DNA of 64,000 nucleotides from Phycomyces blakesleeanus NRRL 1555(-) (GCF_001638985.1 NW_017265147.1:527545-591544), one strand, 5' to 3'. Positions 10,659 to 22,864 are shown, numbered from the stretch's first letter. The notes: generated by a model not told the origin, from the sequence alone. Program-made: numbers and translations.

Positions 10659-13600
10659 ATGAATCCAGCAAGTGTTCTACGAAAGAAGTCGAACAGCAGT
10701 GATGCTTTTAAAAAAAAAGAAAAAGACAAAGATAGAGTAGCAGGAAGGATTGGGTCTCCTTTAGCAATGAATGCATCATCAAATACATCTGCATTTCAAT
10801 CCGGAATCTCAGTTAAACCATCATCACGCGCACCTCCCGGTATTAACGGAACATTTGCTTCCACAGCTCCTATTGTCATTGATCTTCATAGATTTGCAGA
10901 TGAGAACATGCAGCCTGAGGAGTGTATGTAAAATAATCCAGAGAAATACCATCTTTTTTCTTCTAACCAAAAGGTACAATCTAGACGTTCATCGTGCTCT
11001 AGGAGATGCGAATGAGGAAGGAATCAGGGCCTTCCACAAATCACTAATAGAATCAAAGCATGTCGTGGGTGGTGACTTGCAACGAAATGTCTATCGAAAC
11101 TATACAGAGTTTGTCGCCATATCAAAGGAAATCTCAAACCTTGACGGCGATGTTCTTCATCTTAAAGGCTACCTAAATGAATTGCGCAATATATGGGAAG
11201 GCTTCTTAGCATCTACTGATGCCTCAAATGAATTACTTCCAACAAGTAAGATCAAAGTTAGATATAACATGCATTTTATATGTTGCTTCTTCTCACCCAA
11301 GTATTGTTCTACAGATGACGGTGTATTTTCTGAGCCAATTCTTCCTTTAAGAAGGCGAAGTGAATTGATGACAACAGATATGCAGACCATACATCGTGCT
11401 CAGATAGTAGCGCTTTGGGAAAATGTAGATGGATCACAGGTAATTATATTATTTCTTCGCTCTTTATTTCTTTCCCTTTTTTTTTTGGTTTTGTAGCCTC
11501 CATCATTAAACCTAACCATGTAATTATTAAGTAGAAGTTTATACCTTATGCACAAGATCGCCAGATTGTTCGTGAATGCGTGAATTTTGTAGAGCTAGAT
11601 CCCCGTACAGGGCAGCCACACCAAGCTGTTCATATATTCCTTCTCAACAATTGCATTCTGGTTGCTTCTCGTAGAAAGCGATCTATAGCAAATAAATACA
11701 AGCTCATGGCTGAGTATTACTGGAATCTCGAAGATACTACAATGCTTGACATTAAAGATTCCCCAGGTAAATCGGAGATACACTTGATTAATTAATGCAT
11801 AAAACAGTAAATATTAGATTCTATATATATATATACTCATCACTCTCGATAAGAACTCCAAAATTCCCTTAAGATTGTCGTGTATCCAAACACATATCTT
11901 TTCCGTGCAGATAGACCCGAAGACAAACTAGGTTTATTACATGCTTATAGGCGTGTAATGGACGAAGACAACGATAAAAGCCAGGATCAAGCCAGTGACG
12001 GTAAGTTGTGAGCCCAAAGATATATATGTATATATACTTGAAGTGTATAGAAAATGAGTTTTTCCTTCTTGAGTATTATCGGCTTAACAATGCATTATTA
12101 TTATTTTCTCCTGTATTTAGGGGATTACAAATCTTTGGTAATTAATATAAGAATAAAATAAAATAAAAGTTCCCTCGGTCATATATTTTCTCTTAACATA
12201 CTTTCTGTAGAATGTAGAAAATGGCCGGTCTAATAACGGTCGAGACAATCAGCAACCCACGTCCCTTGATCCAGACGACCTAAAGTGGCTAACAGAACTC
12301 CCGGATGAACTTGAGGTTCTTATTGCTATCCGTGAATTTGAAAATGCAGTCATGCTCATTGAAAAAGGTAAAAAAAAATGAGAACAGACAATTCTACCTA
12401 AAATTATATTAACTTTTTTTTTAAAAAAATAAGCTCGAACCATCTTCAAGGGTTACTCTGCCGATCTTGCAGCACTGCGCGACATTCGAACGCAAGTGCA
12501 GAAATATACAGATTTGCTGTGTACAACAATCAGCAATGACCTTGGCAATATCCTTTTGACCAAGTTGCAGTTCCAGCGTTTTGTAGGCTGGCTCCTTAGA
12601 CTAGACAAGGGAGAGCAGGTACTATTGTGCATTATTCTGAAAACAAGTGGCTCATCCTGGCTTCATTTAGGCACGGGAAGTCTTTTTGGCCACCCGATCC
12701 CTTATTATCAAGAAAAGAATCAGGCAAGTCCCCTCCCTCCCCTCTCCCTGACAAGTATATCTACAAGGGTATACATATTAAGTATTGAGCATTGATTATT
12801 GATAATTAAGCATTATTTTGTACATAGGCAGTTGATATTCGAAGGAGATATTCCAACGTACATTGGTGAGCTCGCACTTGTGGTGTTTACCTTGATCCGA
12901 AATACATGTGAATGGTATCGAGATTCATTTAAACAAAATGATATGGCGTCTGGTAATAGATAAATAAAAACACACACATATACAACAGGTATAATGTAAT
13001 TTATTTAAGGACGCTTTTTATAATAGGTTTTGTAAATTGGGTCCGTGAACAGACAAACATTTATGCAACTATCTATAAGCGGCAAGTGTTTAACAACAGC
13101 CACTTGAGCTGCCAGATTATATCAGACTGCTTTAAATCAACACTAGATCAATGTGCGATTGTAAGACTTGCTAAAACACAATACTTTTAAGGGACTGACA
13201 CCAGCACCTTATATTTAGCTTCGAAAGGTTGGACTCGATTTGAAGTTTCTTCTGGAGGATCTATTTTTGGAGAACATCAAGGAGACAGTTCTTACTTATG
13301 AAAAACGCAACGTGGAAAAAGCAGATAGATTTGCCAAAAATGACAACTTCTCTATTGTAGCAAGTCAGAATCTAGGTAATTACATTCCAATACGGCTGAA
13401 TGATACACCGAAAATGAGGGTTGTGGCTAACTAAAAAGTATTGTATGGACTTTAGGCACAGATGTAAAGGTAACATCGAGTGTAGTAAGCTTCTACAATC
13501 TCTTGATCAAGTTTGTGAACGATGTTTGTCTACTTGCAAAGCTTCAGGTAAAAACAAACGCAAAAACATAAAAAAGACAAAAATCAGTAGTTTTTAAAAC

Positions 13601-14084
13601 AAGCCTACGGAGAGTTAATGGTTATTGGACATGTTATACTTTGCTTTAGCTGTACACGACAGTAGTTGAAAGTGTATCTAGACTGACAGATTATTACTTG
13701 CGTACGATGGTTGAAGAAGCCAACAAACGAAACCTTACGGACGAGCAGGTAATAAGATATTGTATGCTATGGAATGATGGCGCGTGTACTTATACCAGAC
13801 TACTTAGCGTTCGGCAGCGTCCATGAATGTATCTTTCGTTCTCGATAACGTGGTCCCAAGGGTATCTTCCCAACTCAACGTGCGTAGACTTCCCAATTGG
13901 GCGATAGTAAAACTGTAGGGTGCTCTAAAGACTTATGCTTTTCGATCGTTTTCTTTAGTACCACTTTGATCGTCCTATACCCGAGTTAGATTCTCTTCGC
14001 GCCAGTTTGAGAGGTACTTGCTTACGACATCATATACACACAAACAATAACTCCTATCATTTAGAATTGACGTATTTGAAATAA
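10659..14084 (+). CDS. EXO84: Exocyst complex component Exo84
   Basis: Exo84 is a subunit of the octameric exocyst, which tethers secretory vesicles to the plasma membrane and responds to Rho/Ral-type GTPases. The model has 16 exons: 10659-10921, 10974-11245, 11315-11439, 11535-11766, 11911-12000, 12218-12367, 12434-12618, 12671-12727, 12832-12952, 13027-13160, 13219-13375, 13456-13547, 13650-13748, 13808-13879, 13959-14013, 14065-14084; 707 residues. The N-terminal Vps51/Exo84-like helical region (about 90-170) contains NYTEFVAISKEISNLDGDVL. A PH domain follows (about 200-330) with FLLNNCILVASRRKR and YYWNLEDTTML. The C-terminal helical bundle (340-700) includes FEGDIPTYIGELALVVFTLI and FVNDVCLLAKLQLYTTVVE. 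All splice junctions keep frame. The first donor is GTGTATG, overlapping a more usual GTATGT two bases on that would break the frame. Confidence 0.9.
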
Positions 14085-14743
14085 CAAAAAGTTCCTAAAG
14101 AATCCAGCCGAGAAAGTTGAAATGTAGGAATGCCCATAACACGTGAAAATGAAAATGAAAGAAGAAGAGCAAAAAGAAGACCAATAACAAGAAGAACAAG
14201 AGCTTGAGCAAGAGTTATAACAAGAGTTATAGCAAGAACCAGAGCAAGAACCGGCACAAGAACAAAAACAAAAACAAAAGCAAGAGTAAGAAAAGGCTGA
14301 TATCTACGGACTCTTCCTCTTCCTCTTCCTCTTCCTCTTCCTCTTCCTCTTCTTCCTCTTTTTCTTCTTCTTCATCTTCTTCTTCTTGACAAAACAAATG
14401 TACTCCTCATTGTTCGACACCTTGGACATCTTGACTCGACACTCCTGTTTTTTTTAATTTATCACATCGTTCTCCTTTGCTTGTCAATAGATCCAGTAAA
14501 GACCCAACATATAGCATCATCTCCCCTCTTTTATTTTTGGATTTTTTTTCCTGGTTGTAGTTATACTTATAAAAAGGGATCTCTTTGTATCTGAGTCTTT
14601 TACAATCGTGCGCACTTCATCTCTCTCTTTTTTTCGCTTTTATTATTTCTCTTCTTCTTTCTCTTCTTCTTTCTCTTCTTCTTTCTCCTCTTCTTTTCTT
14701 TCATTTTTCCTTTTTCCTTTTCACTTTTTTATTTTATTTTAAT
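14085..14743. other. Intergenic region between EXO84 and hydrolase gene
   Basis: It contains an AAG/AAC-rich block followed by a TCTTCC/TCT simple repeat (14308-14389), then T/C-rich sequence (14620-14740) typical of a fungal pyrimidine-rich promoter just ahead of the start codon. A TATA-like TATAAAAAG occurs at about 14568. Confidence 0.6.
14308..14389. repeat. Pyrimidine simple repeat (TCTTCC/TTC)
   Basis: Near-perfect hexamer CTCTTC units grade into TTC triplets. Read in one frame this gives a serine run, but there is no ATG, so it is treated as a microsatellite. Confidence 0.8.
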
Positions 14744-16129
14744 ATGTTGCCTGATACACCTCTTACCCGGGGTGTCGTTATTGGAGGAATTTTTATTGTA
14801 TCAGCTATAGCCCCGGCCTCATTTTTATACACCAGTCTAGTTCTTATGAAAGGCCAGATATTTCTTCCGACACTCTTGCTCCATTTATTTCATGCAATCA
14901 TTCCTATACTATCAAATATCATTCATACCTGGCTTGTACTCGAGGTTCTTTTCTGGTGCTTTTTCTTAACCACTCGGAGTCGTCTTCAGCAGGAACGCTC
15001 TCACATGGTACCAATGTCCAAAAAAGCTCGATTGGAATTATTTGAAAATTGTGTTGACGCCATCGAAAAAATCGAACCTTGGATAACTGGATGGTACTAC
15101 GATGCCGATACTATCGAGAATCCTAAATTTGAGGATATTAAAAAAGACAACCTGGCTGAATGGTGAGGAGTAAGAATATATAATAAATGAAAGCCACAGT
15201 AACTCTCAACTATATATATATATATACATATACATATATACATATATACATATATACATATCTTCTTCTTGTCTTTTCTAGGCTTGCCGGGTCGCTGTGG
15301 AATGATTACCTTGAACCTGTGACGCAAAATCCAGAATATGCAGCTGAGCTTGATGGCTATCTTCAGCAAACGGAAAAGATGTTCAATGTAAAATTCCCAG
15401 AAGGTCGCAATCCGCAGATCCGTTGTATTCGAATGTCTCTCGACCCAATCGAAGCAGTACATCGACCCCTATTTGTTTATGTCAGCCTGTACATCATCAC
15501 TTATATCTTCAATACTCTCTTTCTCAAAACAGCCTGGGGATTCCGAAGATACGGCACTGATTCCCCTTCTGTTCTCTGGGGTGGCTTCCTTGAGTACCCC
15601 CACATTATAATGGAAGGGATTCAAGCTGTTTTCAGAAACACGCACGATTTGTCAACACCACACCCTAAATCCCCCCAATATAAGCACAAGAGCCTCGTGT
15701 ATTGGTATAGAACCCCCTCTGTAGCCGCAACGAACAAAACTCCCTTGTTGTTTATCCATGGTTTAGGGGCTGGGCCAGTGTGCTACACCGAATTTATCCA
15801 TCGTCTCGCCAGCCTTGACAGACCTATTTTTGTTCTTGAATTGCCTTATGTATCAATGCATATGGTAGAGTATGCCCCCGGAATTGATGAGACCGTACAG
15901 GAAGTTGTAGGGATGCTACAGAACCATGGGTACGAGCGTGCAGTTGTAGTATCTCATTCATATGGGACAGCAATTGCCAGCTGGCTTATGAAAAAAGTGC
16001 CTGAACGGGTGGCTGGTTCAGTTTTAATTGATCCAATCTGTTTTCTCATGCACTACCACAATCTCTGTTTCAACTTTTTAGTTCGTATACCTAGACGAGC
16101 AGTGGAGGTAAAAAGCTATATAGATATAT

Positions 16130-16163
<34 letters not shown>

Positions 16164-16610
16164 GCATATACGCATATATAGCATCTTGTTTAATTTACTC
16201 ACTCACACTCCTTTTCTTAAAAAAAATCAATTAAATAGTATGCTATGCGCTATTTTGCTGGACGTGAATTATATACTTGTTATTTTCTTAAGAGACGATT
16301 CCAATGGGTTGATACCATATTCTTTGTTCATCCTGAAACAGCAGAAGATGGAACTACTCATGAACCAGCTATTCTTGACCCGTCCAGTCCCTTAAAAAAC
16401 GCAGTAGTTTTTTTATCAGAGCTAGACATTGTTAGCAATAGTCCCCTGGTGGGCAAGTATCTTACAGGGCGTGGTGTAGACGCAAGGCTTATGACAGGTC
16501 TTGATCATGCTGGGTTCATGTTCAATTGGGAGTGGCGCGAAAGAATTCTTCGGCAAGTGGAACGCGTTGCTAGCAACGTAGATGACGAAGGAGTCGCAGA
16601 ATACCAATAA
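14744..16610 (+). CDS. Membrane-anchored alpha/beta hydrolase
   Basis: Exons are 14744-15162, 15282-16107 and 16239-16610, giving 538 residues. The first approx. 85 residues hold two or three hydrophobic, probably membrane-spanning, segments (GGIFIVSAIAPASFLYTSLV; LLLHLFHAIIPILSNII; LVLEVLFWCFFL). The catalytic half is a typical alpha/beta-hydrolase: oxyanion loop FIHGLGAGP, nucleophile elbow VVSHSYGTAI with Ser366, and a likely acid Asp478 (SELDIVSN) and His505 (GLDHAGF). Such proteins are often lipid esterases or acyl hydrolases, but the substrate cannot be told from sequence. Intron 1 is full of ATATAC repeats and intron 2 holds a (TA)n tract. The start was chosen as the first ATG after a pyrimidine-rich leader; the open frame upstream of it is low-complexity. 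Confidence 0.88.
16127..16166. repeat. (TA)n microsatellite in hydrolase intron 2
   Basis: An alternating AT tract with a few interruptions, continuing into ATACGCATAT units; it lies wholly inside the second intron. Confidence 0.9.
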
Positions 16611-16805
16611 GACCACTTTAAATAATTGGCACCTTCATAAATTACAATACATGCTTGCATAAACATTACATGTATTCATTTACACGTGTATAAGGAATAT
16701 TGACTAAATAATCGATAAAAATTGCAATACATAATAAGCAAAGGCTATGTAAAGCCTGCTTTTGTTCAAATAAAGGTATACGATTGAATTAACTGATATA
16801 TAAGC
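16611..16805. other. Convergent 3' intergenic spacer
   Basis: A short AT-rich spacer between two convergent genes (hydrolase plus strand, EF-hand minus strand). It must hold both 3' ends; AATAAA-like strings occur but no site is certain. Confidence 0.5.
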
Positions 16806-18138
16806 TTAAAGTTGTTGGCTACCATTTGTCTTATTCTTCCAGTCAAATGTCTCCTCCATCGATGTCAGGGCAGCATCCAAGCTGGTCATACTAGTACCTC
16901 TGCTCAGCCGGGCATGATTAGACTTTGGGCTATTGGGGTTCCCCGGACTATTACTGCGGCCATGGCTAGGGGTCCCACTTGTGGCGGATGAGGAAGGGCT
17001 TGTGGGTCCACTACTATTCATTCTTTGCTGTTGATGGTGGCTATAATCCAGTAATTCGGCCTGAGATAATCGGACAGATAGGCGGGAAGGGCTCACTGCT
17101 GTCAAGGGAGGAGAGGACGAACCTGGAACCCGCGAATGGGTCATGGGAGTCAGTGAGCGTGTGGAGTGATAGGATCGCAAAGATGCTGGCCTTGACGGCA
17201 TTCTTGGTTGATTAGATATATTATGCTCAGCTAAGAAGCGTTCCAGAAAATCAACCACTAAAGGCTCCTTCATCACGGATAGTTTGTATTCTTCATAGGT
17301 CTATTGGCATGATTTAGCTATCACACAATCAAGCTATTAATTCTTTCTGATTGACTCACAAGCTTTCCATCACCATCTACGTCCAGATCTTCAAACATAC
17401 GCGTTACCATTCGGTGGATCTCATTTGTTTGGTCTTCGTCTGAGAACGTATGCGACTTGAAACCATGTTAAACTCCGTCGGGTCATTATTTCTTGTTCAT
17501 GCACCTACCAACTGCAACATCACACGTTCAAGCTCGGGTTTTGTCAAGTGCCCATCGTGCTTGACATCGTAGAGCTTAAATGACACTGAAAAGAAATCGA
17601 GAAGTACTAGATAAGCGATCAAGATTAGATTGCGCAGGTCTTGGCTTACATGCTAGTTTCTCCTCTGGATTTCCCTTCATAAAGATACTCAAGCCATCCA
17701 CAAATTCACTATTGGGGGGGTTTTTTTATTGTGTGAGATTAGTGCTGTAATAAGGTTATCTGGCCTACCCAAAGCCTAATGATTTATTGTTATCGACGTC
17801 AAAGGCAGCATAAAGTCGTTTTAGAAACACATCGTCATTAGACGACACAGACGGCACACATTTTTTCACCGTCTTTGTATAAAGAGAGACTTTAATGAAT
17901 GGCAAATTCTGAAGTAGATTAAATACCTCTTTAAATACGTCTTCTGTAATGCTGGTCTTCTTGGATTGTTGATTTAAAGTAGCTTCTTCCAAGTTGTGTC
18001 TAAACTTGCTGATCTCTTTTGTGGAGACTATATCGTTTGATGATACTGCTTAGTATGATAGTAATAGGTTTGATAGAATTGCTTACAATGGGTCTTCTTG
18101 GCCAATGCCCGGTTCTCTTTACTTTTTGTTTGGCCCAT
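16806..18138 (-). CDS. EF-hand calcium-binding protein with serine-rich tail
   Basis: Exons in transcript order: 18087-18138, 17769-18048 (or -18045), 17650-17708, 17509-17585, 17360-17455, 16806-17300; 352 or 351 residues. The start MGQTKSKENRAL fits an N-myristoylation signal, as in recoverin/calcineurin-B-type proteins. Canonical or near-canonical EF loops are seen: FDVDNNKSLGFGEF (about 100-113), YDVKHDGHLTKPE (about 136-148) and DLDVDGDGKLTYEEY (about 179-193). After a conserved MKEPLVVDFLERF segment, the last approx. 125 residues are a Ser/Pro/Asn-rich, probably disordered, tail. The overall shape resembles the CHP/calaxin/calcineurin-B branch; the exact subfamily is not clear. The acceptor of exon 2 is a NAGNAG (AAGCAG), so one residue may be optional. 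Confidence 0.85.
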
Positions 18139-18935
18139 TGTGATGAATGCTGTGTGTATGAGAAGAGGAATGTGAGTAGGAAAACCTAAAGGTCAGCTGA
18201 GTTTTGTGAAGAGATCATTGAGAAAATTGAAATTGAATGTTACTGCATTTTTCCTGGAGATGGCGCTCTTCCAAAATTTCATCATGACTTTTTAAAGCAA
18301 AAATGAATACATTGATTTTGACTCAATTTAGATTAAACGGTCAATTCGAAAAGCCGTAAAGACAGAGGTTATTTAGACTTAAGGATTCTGACTTTGTAAG
18401 AGAGCATTTTGCGCTGCTTTGAAAAAAAAAGTAAATAAGAGTAAATATGCTTGAAAAAGGTAAGGTTTTGAAATAATCTCTTTTGGGGTCTAATTTTACT
18501 TGCACTGCAATTTCTTTTATTTGATTTTCTTATTTGATTTCTCGAAATGAATGCACTAGAGCTTGGAAATAAATCCGTTCACTTTGCAGACCGGTTTGCC
18601 CATTTTGGAACACGTACAATGTAAAAAAAAAATATCCTTTAAAAGACGTGTATAATACAAAAAAATAATAACTTGGCTTGTGCATAATTCATGCAAGAAG
18701 CACCAAGTTCATGTTCGATATTAGTGTATTTGGAGACTACAAGTTGATCTAGATCTTACATATTTTGTGCCAAAGGTAATGTTCAAAGCCTTCTCTCCTT
18801 CACTCTCTTTAATTATCGGATGTTTAATTACTTTATTTTATGGTCTTTTCACTAAAAGTCTTGCCTTGAGATCCCACCAAATATATTTAAAAGGGTTCGA
18901 ATGTAGATATCGAGAAGATAAGTTTCTCAGGACCC
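18139..18935. other. AT-rich intergenic region
   Basis: Upstream of the EF-hand gene (minus strand). No coding signal was recognised. A TATA-like AATATATTTAAAAG (about 18880) precedes the small frame that follows. Confidence 0.5.
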
Positions 18936-19184
18936 TTGATTAAATGCGCTTCTTTTTGCAAGCTTGCATGTAGAATATCATGGCAGCCATTATTGTATTT
19001 TTGGATTATATTTTCTTACCCTTTTTGTTTACTTGATCTTAAGTTACGGAAGAAGGTTCTAGGCCATGTTATTCCAGCTGCCTTGGCTTACAATGTTATT
19101 CATGTTCACCAAACCCACCCGACTGTAGCTGTGGCTCTGACTGTAGTTACAGCTCTCTACGCATATGTAAAGTCTGTATTATAA
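18936..19184 (+). CDS. Small hydrophobic hypothetical protein (doubtful)
   Basis: An open frame of about 82 codons ends at TAA/TAAG 19182. It lacks a good ATG at its 5' end, so a spliced upstream exon would be needed; a candidate acceptor is CTTGATCTTAAG, ending about 19043. The C-terminal part (KKVLGHVIPAALAYNVIHVH, then AVALTVVTALYAYVKS) is protein-like and amphipathic to hydrophobic. No family was recognised and the function is unknown. It could be chance. Confidence 0.2.
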   Translation: MIKCASFCKLACRISWQPLLYFWIIFSYPFCLLDLKLRKKVLGHVIPAALAYNVIHVHQTHPTVAVALTVVTALYAYVKSVL

Positions 19185-19484
19185 GCTAAAACATATAGAG
19201 CACCCACTAATTATTATCCCCCCCAGTCAAACATTTTCCATACAACTCCAAACAAACTCTTAAATCAATTATAAATAGAATTTAATACGACTATGAGACA
19301 TAAACTAATCTTATTCACAACTTGTATAAAGTGTCTTTATGTTCTCGCACAGATTATTTTGTAGATTTTATTAATTCTATCAGGTACAGGAGGCGTGACC
19401 TCCTTAAAGCCCTTAATTTGGTGTTTGTTTGTTTTCTACTGTGAGCCAGTTCACTCCCAGAAATACCACAACATCAGTAGGGCC

Positions 19485-19695
19485 GATTTAGACCAGGTAC
19501 GTTTACAAGATGCCACCGTAGTTGAGACTTTCGGCCAGGTAAACTCGATCCAGTTTCTTTGATGCCCTTACAGATATATTTTGCTGTACACTAGTACTCC
19601 TATAAGAAACAAGAAAGAAAGAAAAGCTTACAATCTTGATAAGACTAGTTTAAACCAGGTACATGTACATGTACATGATGCCACCGTACTTAAGA
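19485..19695. repeat. Direct repeat pair around 'ACCAGGTAC...GATGCCACCGTA'
   Basis: Two copies, about 19485-19527 and 19647-19695, share TTTAGACCAGGTAC (second: TTTAAACCAGGTAC) and GATGCCACCGTA. The second has an expanded (ACATGT)n between these parts. Their origin is unknown; they may be remnants of short element ends. Confidence 0.45.
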
Positions 19696-21505
19696 TAATG
19701 TATATTATAAAGACCGCAATCGTTCTATGATAGCAATTTTATTATTATTTATTTACTACAGACATGTATCTTTTTGGGTCTAATAAAGAACCTCTTTATT
19801 TTGGTCGTGGTTGTATAAAAGCAAATAAATACAGCATATTAGGGATCCGGACATTTCTTCAACACAGAAGAAAATAAAATCATTACAGTAGTGCTTTGAC
19901 CAATCTCGGATAAACATTTCCAATTAATTATCTTTAAATAGGTATGTTATATATATATGTAGGATCTTTGGGTACTTCAAGTACTACAAACTCATAATAA
20001 TTACCAGGATATTGAAATATATCAAGAAATTTTCGTTTTTATTTTATTTTTACTTTTTAGTTCGAACAAAGTATAACTTATAGCATATTAAAGAGCCAAA
20101 CTGTAAGACCAATGCTAAAATATGTAACACATTTAGTCGTTGTAGGCATAACGATATATTATAATTGAAATTAAGCCACTGTAACCTCTCTAATGAGTCA
20201 ATACTATGTAATATGATAATTACTTAATTTTATGTAAATAACACTTCATATTTTGAAAGTTTTTTTTTCTTGATATCCTGTACTTGTCATTTTGAGATGT
20301 AAGCAGCTATAAGACGCCAAATCTCACTTTTATATACTTTTCTTCTTCCTTTTTTCATTCATTATCATATTTTCAAACCCGGTATTCGGATAATTTGTAC
20401 CTGGATCGTGCAAATATCAATATTTTATACGGGTAATTAAGCTACATTATCACTTGCTTTTAGGGAAAATATTTTCTGTTAACAACCTTAAAAAGAACAG
20501 TACATTTGTGCTTTTAGGGTCATGATATCTTTGAAAGGATGTTGCGCGCATAAAAGGGGTTATACGGAGATAATCGATCTTACTACCAATTTGTATAATT
20601 GGATCTTAACAAATATAGCTTACTCCTCACTTATGGCTGCTACTATATATGCATATATCACCCTTTTATCATATGTTACATCGAGTTCTTTATGGATCCC
20701 AAGATCGGTCATTCATACAACCAAGATATAACTCTTTATTGCATTAGTTCTTCTGGAAATTCGTTCAAATATCCTTTACTGGCGCTTAGACCTTGATTTT
20801 AAATATTGATAGTATCTAGGCTCATGTACACATATCCATTTAGCCCATACGCCTTTATATATATACTCTTATTACATAGGAATACAATTACTAACATAAA
20901 GACAATAATACAATTACAATAATACAATACATTTCTATACCTTTCTGATTTTCAACATTCTCCACTCCTGTTCCGCATGAAAATCAGCTCATTTTGAAAC
21001 TAGCAAGTTACAACATTAAGCTACTGATTCTAATGCTAATACTAATACTAATACTAAATGACTCTTATGTAATTAAACCCAATGACCCTTGTGTTTATTA
21101 TACTCCTTTAATACACATGTCCAAAACCTTGTAATTAAGTATACAATTCGCGCTTTTTTCAGTTATAGTTTGTTCATATAAAATCAGGACTGGTTATATA
21201 TATATATATCAATACAAGATCACCTTAATTTATTAGATAAAATTTCTGCCATTATTACCTTTTCATTATATAACGTCGAAGAAATAGACTTTTCGGATTT
21301 GTTTGAATTATCAATTGGATTATTTATATATATATATATATACGAGCATATTTATGCACAGCCAAACCACAGGCTTTCAGAGCTTGTTATGAACCAGTTT
21401 ATAGTTGAATATTGTTTTTTTTTTCTATAAGTTTTGTAATTTATTTGACACGTTTGTTATGAAATTTTCTTATCCAATTTCTAAAACACTAGGGGTTCAA
21501 AAGCC

Positions 21506-21660
21506 CTAAAGGAATTTTAGATTTATAAGTTTGGGTTTATATTAAACTAAAAGCATAAAAACATAAGAAAAAGTCTTTAAGGTAATGCTTAAAGACTTTT
21601 ACTCTTTTAATTTAGCAACAATTATAAAAAAAATTGCTTATAAGAATCTAAATTCCTTAG
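21506..21660. repeat. Long imperfect hairpin (foldback/MITE-like or hairpin RNA)
   Basis: Nested inverted arms share one axis near 21584. The outer pair 21506-21529 / 21637-21660 is near-complementary, the middle pair 21542-21553 / 21604-21615 pairs at 10 of 12, and the inner pair 21569-21581 / 21588-21600 is a perfect 13-bp stem with a 6-base loop. No coding potential and no clear target duplication were seen. Confidence 0.6.
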
Positions 21661-22437
21661 GAAAACCGCGTTCGAGACAGCAATGCTGACCAAAAGTTGA
21701 AAGAGTGTTCGGGCTCTTTGTTATAAAGCTCTATTTCAGTAAAGGCACAGAGTATAACGAAGATAAATCAAGAAGATATTTTCAATCGATAAAAATTCAC
21801 AGCATGTCTTGTCAATTGCCAATTTCTTGTAATTATAAGCTTTAGGAAGACCATAAGACCAAACTGGTGTGCCTCCACAAACATATTGATAGTAATTCTT
21901 ATGAATAATCCTTTTGTAAGAACTTTGTTGGGCTAAGGCCAAAACATGCCCATTAATTATTTTGGAAACAATAATATAATTATGTGTATATTTGCATTTA
22001 GAAATAAATTTGCAATATAACAGGAAAAAGATAGCTTTACTCTGGATTCAAAGCATATATACAATAGGATTTGCGCGTGCGGTAGCCATTTAGACACAGG
22101 TAGTAGTTAGATAATTATAATAGCCACTAACTAATGATATCTTATAAGTTACTTTTTATCTCAAAAGAAAGCTTTCCCAAAAGGTTAACCAATCGTTTGA
22201 CATGTCCTTGGTATGGCCTTAGTGCTCTTTGGTATTTTTTTTAACACTAAATGTAGTACACAATACCAAATGATTTGCGTAAAGGTTTTCTTGTTTACAG
22301 CTTAATCAGAATGGGTTATTACATAAAAACTCACAAACAACTGTGCACTAATCAATGTGTTTCGATTGTTATTTAATACATCTTTCACTTTCTCCTTGAT
22401 AAGTTTCATGTACGCTGGCGTCAGGCTTGTATCCAGT

Positions 22438-22636
22438 CACTATAGAAAAAAAAGTGGTGCTTCCACTGCGATTTTCCAAAATTGACAGTGAAATGGCCAG
22501 TTCCTTTGAGGAACCTGGCATTTTTGTTTCACCTTGGATTTTTGGTGTGTGTGTGTGTGTGTGTGTGTGTTTTAATTACTATAGGCCAAAGATGAAGCCA
22601 CAAATTCCAAAAATACCCACTTTTTTTCTTATAGTG
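22438..22636. mobile_element. MITE-like element, 199 bp, with (GT)13 inside
   Basis: The left end reads CACTATAGAAAAAAAAGTGG; the right end, reverse-complemented, reads CACTATAAGAAAAAAAGTGG, giving about 20-bp terminal inverted repeats. A (GT)13 microsatellite sits at 22545-22570. A related fragment lies at about 910-1019. No transposase is present, so it would be non-autonomous. The target-site duplication is unclear. Confidence 0.65.
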
Positions 22637-22864
22637 ATCAACTGTTTCATCTTAAATAATTAATTAGGCTTTAGATGGTGAATGTCATAAATAAACTCTT
22701 GCAAATGTAATTAAGAAATGTGCTTTGAAATACAGAATGGCTCGAATACAAGACACACAAATATAATTAATAAGTATTTATGTTTATCTCTTTTTATTTA
22801 TAAATGAAGAAAGCCAAATATTTTGAGCTATGTTTTATATGTAAATATAATTTTAAGACTATGT

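Larger units (their letters stand above)
19185..22864. other. Gene-poor AT-rich region (3.7 kb)
   Basis: No open frame with coding character. It contains a direct-repeat pair (19485-19695), a long hairpin (21506-21660), TA microsatellites (21200, 21330) and a MITE-like element (22438-22636). A TATA-like box, TATAAAAGC, occurs at 19815. Nothing else could be assigned. Confidence 0.55.

Noticed and set aside
14174..14389. Lys/Asn/Ser-rich then poly-Ser reading on the plus strand, looking like an RS-type protein
   Set aside because: There is no ATG in frame before an upstream stop, and the serine run is a simple TCTTCC repeat.
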